DNA of 10,263 nt, from the NCBI GenBank assembly GCA_947624455.1, contig CANQKL010000050.1, positions 1 to 10,263 of the forward strand, given 5' to 3'. Source of the stretch: an uncultured Clostridia bacterium. GTDB lineage: Bacteria > Bacillota > Clostridia > UMGS1883. The position numbers and the translations under genes are program-made. Below are positions 6,130 through 10,263 of the stretch, one piece after another. How positions within the stretch are numbered: the first letter of the stretch is position 1; every line of letters begins with the position of its first letter. A model generated the notes under the pieces. The model was not told the origin of the DNA, made no database searches, and saw nothing but the letters and a program-made list of their open reading frames with translations.

Positions 6130-8256
6130 TTATTTGCCTGCGGCCTTCTTTTCGCCGTCCGTTTTTTCAGGCTTTTTATTGCTGGGGCATTCCTTGTTGG
6201 AGCAGGTAGTAACGCTGCCGTGCTTCACGTACTTGCGTGTCATTATGCCGCCGCAGATGGGGCAGGGAGTTTTGGTGGGTTCGTCCCAAAGATAAAAGTC
6301 GCACTGGGGAGCGTTTTCACAGGCGAAATATTTTTTGCCCTTCTGGCTCTTTTTTTGGACGATGCGTCCGCCGCATTTGGGGCATTTTACGCCTGTATCC
6401 TTGAGTATGGGCTTTGCGTTACGACATTCGGGGAAGCCCGGACAGGCCAGGAACTTGCCGAACCGACCCATCTTTATTACCATTCTGCGGCCGCATTTTT
6501 CGCAGATCTCATCGCTTTCCTCGTCCTTAACCTTCACCTTTTCAATGGTGGCTTTGGCGTTTTCGAGGGTCTTTTCAAAGGGGCCGTAGAAGTCCGACAC
6601 CACTTTTACCCAGTCCACGTCGCCCTCCTCGATCTCATCTAACTGCTTTTCCATATTGGCGGTGAAATCCACATCCACCAGATCCTTGAAGTTCTCGGCC
6701 ATCAGATCAGTGACTATGAAGCCCAGCTCAGTAGGCTTGAGAAGCTTTTTCTCTCGGGTGACATAGTCGCGGCCCACAATGGTGCTGATGGTCTGGGCGT
6801 AGGTGCTGGGCCGTCCAATGCCGTTCTCCTTCATTGCCTTGGCGAGGCTGCCCTCGGTGTAACGGGCGGGAGGCTCGGTGAAATGCTGGTCGGGAGTGAT
6901 TGTGTCAGCCTTCAGGCGGCTGCCCGTCTCCAGGGAGATGAGCTTGCGGCTCTTTTTGCCCTCGTTTTCCTCCTCGTCGCTTTCATCGTTGTAGACGGCG
7001 GTGTAACCGGGAAAGCTTACGGCGGTGGCGCTGGCTTTGAAGTTGACGCCGTTGGCGGTTATATCGGCGCTCATAGTGTTGTACTCGGCGCTTGCCATCT
7101 GGCTTGCGATAAACCGCTCCCATATGAGCTTGTAAAGACGGTACTGGTCGTTTGTGAGCCGACCCTTGAGGGAGTCGGGTTCAATATCGACTACGCTGGG
7201 ACGAATGGCTTCGTGGGCGTCCTGAGCGTTTTGACCGCTGCGGTAGAAGTTGGGCTTGGCGGGTACATACTCGCCACCAAATTTTTGACCTATCAATGCG
7301 CGCGCCTCGGCCTGAGCCTCAGGGGCAATACGCAGGGAGTCGGTACGCATATATGTTATCAGGCCGAGAGTCCCCCGTCCAGGCACGTCAACGCCCTCAT
7401 AGAGGGCTTGGGCCGTGGACATTGTCCGCCTGGACTGGAAGCCGAGCTTACGGCTTGCCTCCTGAATGAGAGTGCTGGTGTCAAAGGGAGGAGCGGGATG
7501 ACGGTTTTTTTTGCCATATACGGCGTTCTCCACCACGAAGTCCGCCCCCTGAATCTTAGATAGGATCTCGTCAGTCTCGGCCTTGCTGCCAAGCTCCTTT
7601 TTCTTGCCGTCAACGCCGTAATACCGAGCCTCAAAGGGGTTTTTTCCCTTTTCGTCAGTGAGCTTGACCGCTATGGTCCAGTACTCCTTGGGCTTGAAGG
7701 CCATTATCTCACGTTCCCGGTCAACGACCATCTTAGTGGTGACGGACTGAACGCGGCCGGCGCTCAGGCCCTTGCGCACCTTTTCCCAAAGCAGGGGGCT
7801 GATTTTGTAGCCCACGATTCTATCCAGCACCCGGCGGGCCTGCTGGGCGTCCACAAGATTTTGGTCAATGGTTCGGGCTGACTTGAGCGAAGCCGTCACA
7901 GCGTTCTTCGTTATAGCGTTGAAAGTAAGGCGGCAGGGGTCGTGGGCGGCGTCGATGCCAAGTATATTTGCGATGTGCCAGCTTATAGCCTCGCCCTCGC
8001 GGTCTGGGTCGGTAGCCAGATAGACCTTGTCGGCGGCCTTGGCGGCCTTCTTCAGCTTACTTATGAGTTCTCCCTTGCCTCGAATAGTGATGTAGTTGGG
8101 AGCAAATCCGTGTTCAATATCCACGCCCAGCTTGCTTTTGGGAAGATCGCGCAGATGGCCCACCGAGGCCATGACCGTGTAATTCTTTCCAAGATATTTA
8201 TTTATGGTTTTCGCCTTTGACGGCGATTCCACTATCACAAGATATTTTGAAGCCAT
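6130..8256 (-). CDS. topA: DNA topoisomerase I (type IA)
   Basis: The enzyme relaxes negative supercoils by cutting and passing one DNA strand through a covalent phosphotyrosine link. It is 708 residues and complete. The N-terminal Toprim domain has Glu10 (VIVESPSKAKTI) and the acidic triad Asp83, Asp85, Glu87 (TDPDREGEA). The active-site tyrosine is Tyr302 in GLITYMRTDS, with Arg304. The GRPSTYAQTI block lies near 481-490. Residues 424-436 form an acidic insertion. The C-terminus has three four-cysteine zinc ribbons: Cys585/588/605/611, Cys625/628/646/652 and Cys665/668/685/690, then a lysine-rich tail, as usual in Firmicutes TopA. The start has AAGGAGGG 9 bases upstream. It has its own promoter at 8296-8324 and converges on icd. 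The usual Firmicutes partners dprA and trmFO are not next to it. Confidence 0.97.
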   Translation of the reverse strand: MASKYLVIVESPSKAKTINKYLGKNYTVMASVGHLRDLPKSKLGVDIEHGFAPNYITIRGKGELISKLKKAAKAADKVYLATDPDREGEAISWHIANILGIDAAHDPCRLTFNAITKNAVTASLKSARTIDQNLVDAQQARRVLDRIVGYKISPLLWEKVRKGLSAGRVQSVTTKMVVDREREIMAFKPKEYWTIAVKLTDEKGKNPFEARYYGVDGKKKELGSKAETDEILSKIQGADFVVENAVYGKKNRHPAPPFDTSTLIQEASRKLGFQSRRTMSTAQALYEGVDVPGRGTLGLITYMRTDSLRIAPEAQAEARALIGQKFGGEYVPAKPNFYRSGQNAQDAHEAIRPSVVDIEPDSLKGRLTNDQYRLYKLIWERFIASQMASAEYNTMSADITANGVNFKASATAVSFPGYTAVYNDESDEEENEGKKSRKLISLETGSRLKADTITPDQHFTEPPARYTEGSLAKAMKENGIGRPSTYAQTISTIVGRDYVTREKKLLKPTELGFIVTDLMAENFKDLVDVDFTANMEKQLDEIEEGDVDWVKVVSDFYGPFEKTLENAKATIEKVKVKDEESDEICEKCGRRMVIKMGRFGKFLACPGFPECRNAKPILKDTGVKCPKCGGRIVQKKSQKGKKYFACENAPQCDFYLWDEPTKTPCPICGGIMTRKYVKHGSVTTCSNKECPSNKKPEKTDGEKKAAGK

Positions 8257-8295
8257 TCGGCTTAACCCTCCTTAGATTCGAGATGTCTCTTGTGT

Positions 8296-8324
8296 ATTTT
8301 ACGCTAAATTTTTTGATTTGTAAA
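8296..8324 (-). promoter_or_regulatory. Promoter of topA with AT-rich upstream tract
   Basis: On the minus strand TTTACA (8319-8324) and TAAAAT (8296-8301) are separated by 17 bp, about 40 bases before the start codon. Immediately upstream, 8325-8360 is almost pure A and T with phased runs, which could be an UP element or intrinsically bent DNA. Confidence 0.6.
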
Positions 8325-8376
8325 TAGGAAAAATAAAATTTTTTTAAAAATTTATTTTTGCGCACATAAAAACATT

Positions 8377-8407
8377 AAAAAACGGATAAACAATCGTTTA
8401 TCCGTTT
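8377..8407 (-). terminator. Intrinsic terminator of the trmH-like gene, containing its stop codon
   Basis: On the minus strand a perfect 12-bp stem AAACGGATAAAC/GTTTATCCGTTT (8396-8407 and 8380-8391) with a 4-nt loop is followed by a run of six T. The TAA of the methyltransferase gene (8400-8398) lies within the upstream arm, so the last sense codons are part of the terminator. Confidence 0.9.
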
Positions 8408-9171
8408 AATCTGACTTTTTCATACATCATTATTGCGGCCGCGACGCCCACGTTCAGACTTTCAGAGTCGGGGGACATAGGGATTTTTACCACAATATCG
8501 GCAAGCTGTAATGTTTCGGCGGTAATTCCGTTGCCCTCGTTGCCCACCACAAACGCGATTTTGCCAGCCAGGCTGGCATCGTACAGGCTGACGGCTCCGT
8601 CAGTCATGGCTCCGACGGCGATTTTGTAGCCCCGCTCCTTCAGCTTTGCCATAGCTTGGGCGGCTTCAAAGCCGCGAATAACAGGGATAGCGGCAATACT
8701 GGCCACGGTAGAACGAACGGTCTTTGGATTGAACAGGTCACAGCAGCTCTTGGTCAGGATCACTCCCGCGGCTCCGGCACAGTGGGCCGTTCGGATGATC
8801 GTCCCAAGATTGCCGGGGTCCTGAACGTTTTCGCATACAATGACAAAGGAGTTTTCTCCGTCGGTTAAATCGTCAAAACCCGCCGCCGACATATGGAATA
8901 GGGCGATAATGCCCTGAGGGGTTTGGGTGTCGGCCAACTCGGCAAAAAGTCTTTTGGCAAAGAATACCGTTTCAAAGCCCTCCAGCCCCTCCGGCGGTTT
9001 TATGCCGTCGGACAGTATAACTATTTCCGGACGGAGGCCGTTTTTCACCGCGTCCCTGACGCCCCGCAGTCCTTCCACAACGAAAAGGCCCTCCATATCT
9101 CGCTGTTTCTTGTCCTTGAGGGCCTTTATGCGCTTGTATAGCTTATTTTCACGGGAGGTTACGGTGTACAT
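8398..9171 (-). CDS. TrmH/SpoU family RNA methyltransferase
   Basis: This is a SPOUT-fold enzyme expected to transfer a methyl group from S-adenosylmethionine to a ribose 2'-OH in rRNA or tRNA. At 257 residues it has the usual two parts. The N-terminal RNA substrate-binding domain spans about residues 1-100, with GLFVVEGLRGVRDA. The SpoU domain follows with its three motifs: motif 1 NVQDPGNLGTIIRTA (Asn121, catalytic Arg127), motif 2 FVVGNEGNGI (210s), and motif 3 IPMSPDSESLNVGVAAAIMMYE, which forms the knot. The start ATG 9171 has TAGGAGAA about 5-7 bases upstream. It sits after infC-rpmI-rplT, where Bacillus carries the related ysgA near pheS. Here it has its own promoter (9237-9265) and terminator. 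Which nucleotide it modifies cannot be told from sequence; RlmB (23S) and tRNA 2'-O-methylation are both possible. Confidence 0.93.
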   Translation of the reverse strand: MYTVTSRENKLYKRIKALKDKKQRDMEGLFVVEGLRGVRDAVKNGLRPEIVILSDGIKPPEGLEGFETVFFAKRLFAELADTQTPQGIIALFHMSAAGFDDLTDGENSFVIVCENVQDPGNLGTIIRTAHCAGAAGVILTKSCCDLFNPKTVRSTVASIAAIPVIRGFEAAQAMAKLKERGYKIAVGAMTDGAVSLYDASLAGKIAFVVGNEGNGITAETLQLADIVVKIPMSPDSESLNVGVAAAIMMYEKVRLNG

Positions 9172-9236
9172 TTGGATTCTCCTATATCACTTTGCTTGGG
9201 GCCGCTGAGCCGAATAGAAGCGTCTTGGCTGCTTTT

Positions 9237-9265
9237 ATCATACCACAGATTTCGTCCATTGTCAA
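9237..9265 (-). promoter_or_regulatory. Promoter of the TrmH/SpoU gene
   Basis: On the minus strand a perfect TTGACA (9260-9265), a 17-bp spacer and TATGAT (9237-9242) with an extended -10 TG. It begins only a few bases after the rplT terminator, giving a leader of about 58 nt. This shows the methyltransferase need not rely on readthrough from the ribosomal operon. Confidence 0.75.
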
Positions 9266-9268
9266 GGG

Positions 9269-9301
9269 CGCAAAAAAAGCCCGCTGCGGGGCCTTTTTGC
9301 G
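9269..9301 (-). terminator. Intrinsic terminator of infC-rpmI-rplT
   Basis: On the minus strand a GC-rich core (GCCCCGCAGCGGGC, 9292-9279), flanked by an A run before and seven T after, lies just past the rplT stop at 9310. It closes the ribosomal protein operon. Confidence 0.85.
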
Positions 9302-9309
9302 TTATTCAT

Positions 9310-9663
9310 TTACAGATTGGCCTTGGCCGTCTCCACCAAATTGGTGAAAGCGGCGGGATCGTTGATAGCGATTTCGGAAAGCATTTTGCGGTTGATTTCA
9401 ATATTGGCTTTCTTCAGGCCGTTCATAAAGCGGGAATAGTTGATGCCGTTCATCTTGCAGGCGGCGCTGATGCGGGTGATCCACATACTGCGGAAATCTC
9501 TCTTTTTCTGCTTTCTTCCTACGTAGGAATAGGAAAGAGATTTCATAACAGCCTGATTGGCAACTCTGTAAAGCTTGCTCTTGGCGCCGCGATAGCCCTT
9601 GGCCAGCTTCAAAATCTTCTTGTGATGTTTTCTGGTGTTAAGCGCACCTTTTACTCGAGCCAT
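9310..9663 (-). CDS. rplT: 50S ribosomal protein L20
   Basis: L20 binds 23S rRNA early and is needed for assembly of the large subunit; in other bacteria it also represses its own operon. The 117-residue product is full length and basic. It has the family signature through HHKKILKLAKGYRGAKSKLYR in the extended N-terminal part and KKRDFRSMWITRISAA, then NYSRFMNGLKKANIEINRK and NDPAAF in the globular part. The start has a near-perfect AAGGAGGT about 7 bases upstream. It lies 18 bases after rpmI and is followed by an intrinsic terminator. An L20 operator, if present, would lie in the infC leader outside this window. Confidence 0.98.
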   Translation of the reverse strand: MARVKGALNTRKHHKKILKLAKGYRGAKSKLYRVANQAVMKSLSYSYVGRKQKKRDFRSMWITRISAACKMNGINYSRFMNGLKKANIEINRKMLSEIAINDPAAFTNLVETAKANL

Positions 9664-9681
9664 TACTAATACCTCCTTAAA

Positions 9682-9879
9682 TTATTTGTAGGGAATAAGC
9701 TTCTTGATTACCTTTGCGTTGGGAGCGGAAGCGTAGGTACCCTTCCTAAGCCTTCTCTTACGCTTGGTATCCTTCTTGTTGAGGATATGGCTCTTGAAAG
9801 CTCTGTTTCTCTTTACCTTGCCAGACTTTGTAAGACGGAAGCGCTTTGCGGCAGCTCTGTGTGTCTTTATTTTAGGCAT
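9682..9879 (-). CDS. rpmI: 50S ribosomal protein L35
   Basis: L35 is a small, very basic 50S protein. The 65-residue product matches the family throughout: MPKIKTHRAAAKRFRLTKSG, RNRAFKSHILNKKDTKRKRR and a C-terminal KVIKKLIPYK. The start is the ATG at 9879, since the family begins MPK(I/M)KTH and GAGGAG lies 9 bases upstream. A TTG at 9888 is in frame but touches that ribosome site, so it is rejected. It is the middle gene of infC-rpmI-rplT, 59 bases after infC and 18 before rplT, and shares their transcript. Confidence 0.98.
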   Translation of the reverse strand: MPKIKTHRAAAKRFRLTKSGKVKRNRAFKSHILNKKDTKRKRRLRKGTYASAPNAKVIKKLIPYK

Positions 9880-9938
9880 AAAAATCAACTCCTCTCAAAT
9901 TTTCCTTTACAGTTTTCAGGTGTTTTTCCGTCGCGGCG

Positions 9939-10263
9939 TCACTTGGGTGAGACGACCATTGACATATTCCTGCCCTCGAGCTTAGGACTCTTTTCAACTG
10001 TGCCCGCATCGCCTATGCCTTCGCGAATACGCGCCAGCAGCTCCTCGCCCAGCTTGGCGTGTTGGACTTGACGTCCCCTGAATTTAACAATAAATTTTAC
10101 CTTATCTCCGCTCGTCAGGAATTTAACTGCCGCCCGAAGCTTGATTTCAAAATCGTGTGTATCAATAGTAGGTGATAATTGAATTTCCTTGACGCTCACC
10201 ACCCTTTGATTCTTACGATTTTCTTTTTCGCGCTTAGCCATTTCAAACCGGTATTTACCGTAA
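9939..10263 (-). CDS. infC: Translation initiation factor IF-3, partial (C-terminal part)
   Basis: IF-3 binds the 30S subunit, keeps it apart from 50S and checks the start codon and initiator tRNA. Only the last 107 or so residues are present: the frame stays open to the window edge and reads YGKYRFEMAKREKENRKNQR, the family's linker region, before an ATG at 10241 that is internal rather than the start. The C-terminal domain is complete: VKEIQLSPTIDTHDFEIKL, then FLTSGDKVKFIVKFRGRQ, and the closing EKSPKLEGRNMSMVVSPK. The missing N-terminal domain (roughly 65-70 residues) and the operon leader lie beyond the right end. The stop is 59 bases before rpmI, the standard operon order. Confidence 0.96.
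   Translation of the reverse strand, partial: YGKYRFEMAKREKENRKNQRVVSVKEIQLSPTIDTHDFEIKLRAAVKFLTSGDKVKFIVKFRGRQVQHAKLGEELLARIREGIGDAGTVEKSPKLEGRNMSMVVSPK

Noticed and set aside
6883..7563. Plus-strand frame of about 226 aa within topA
   Set aside because: It is antisense to conserved TopA core sequence; its hydrophobic composition is a by-product of the opposite strand.
9880..9888. TTG at 9888 as rpmI start
   Set aside because: It abuts the GAGGAG with no spacing, and L35 proteins begin at the MPKIKTH methionine.
10239..10241. ATG at 10241 as the start of infC
   Set aside because: The frame continues upstream with YGKYRFE, which is IF-3 linker sequence, so this methionine is internal and the gene is cut by the window edge.

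Overview
The window looks like a piece of chromosome from a moderately GC-rich clostridium, most likely a gut-type Oscillospiraceae/Ruminococcaceae relative. This is an inference. It rests on the Firmicutes-style infC-rpmI-rplT cluster followed by a TrmH/SpoU methyltransferase, a short TopA with three C-terminal zinc ribbons, a clostridial aconitase-like hydratase paired with a eukaryote-like NADP isocitrate dehydrogenase, strong AGGAGG ribosome binding sites, sigma-A type promoters, and hairpin-rich intergenic repeats of the kind common in that group. I see no phage, transposon, CRISPR or defence genes.

Layout. 1-270: gene-free, packed with perfect inverted repeats (probable dispersed repeat). 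271-1467 (-): an MFS transporter, with a roughly 140-nt leader full of hairpins behind a good promoter. 1727-2008 (+): a small unrecognised protein with its own strong promoter and a very short leader. 2009-2185: hairpin-rich repeat. 2186-2261 (-): tRNA-Thr(CGT). 2262-2473: an AT-rich divergent promoter region, serving the tRNA on one side and the hydratase operon on the other, with a possible leader ORF. 2474-4685 (+): aconitase-family hydratase broken by a frameshift at about 3838. 4698-5912 (+): icd. 6041-6085: a perfect bidirectional terminator between icd and the convergent topA (6130-8256, -). 8398-9171 (-): TrmH/SpoU family RNA methyltransferase with its own promoter and terminator. 9310-9663 (-) rplT, 9682-9879 (-) rpmI and 9939-10263 (-) the 3' part of infC, which runs off the right edge.

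How the genes fit. Hydratase plus isocitrate dehydrogenase would be the citrate to 2-oxoglutarate branch that feeds glutamate synthesis in anaerobes. Here the first enzyme appears to have lost about 13 residues and its reading frame just after the CGPC iron-sulfur motif, so the branch may be broken in this strain or the sequence may carry an error. The right-hand genes are housekeeping: translation initiation, 50S assembly, RNA modification and DNA relaxation.

I found no convincing new multi-gene system. The most noteworthy points are the hydratase deletion/frameshift, a leader ORF whose stop overlaps the hydratase start (ATGA), mutually exclusive hairpins just after the tRNA, a T-stem mismatch in that tRNA, and a four-hairpin leader before the MFS gene.
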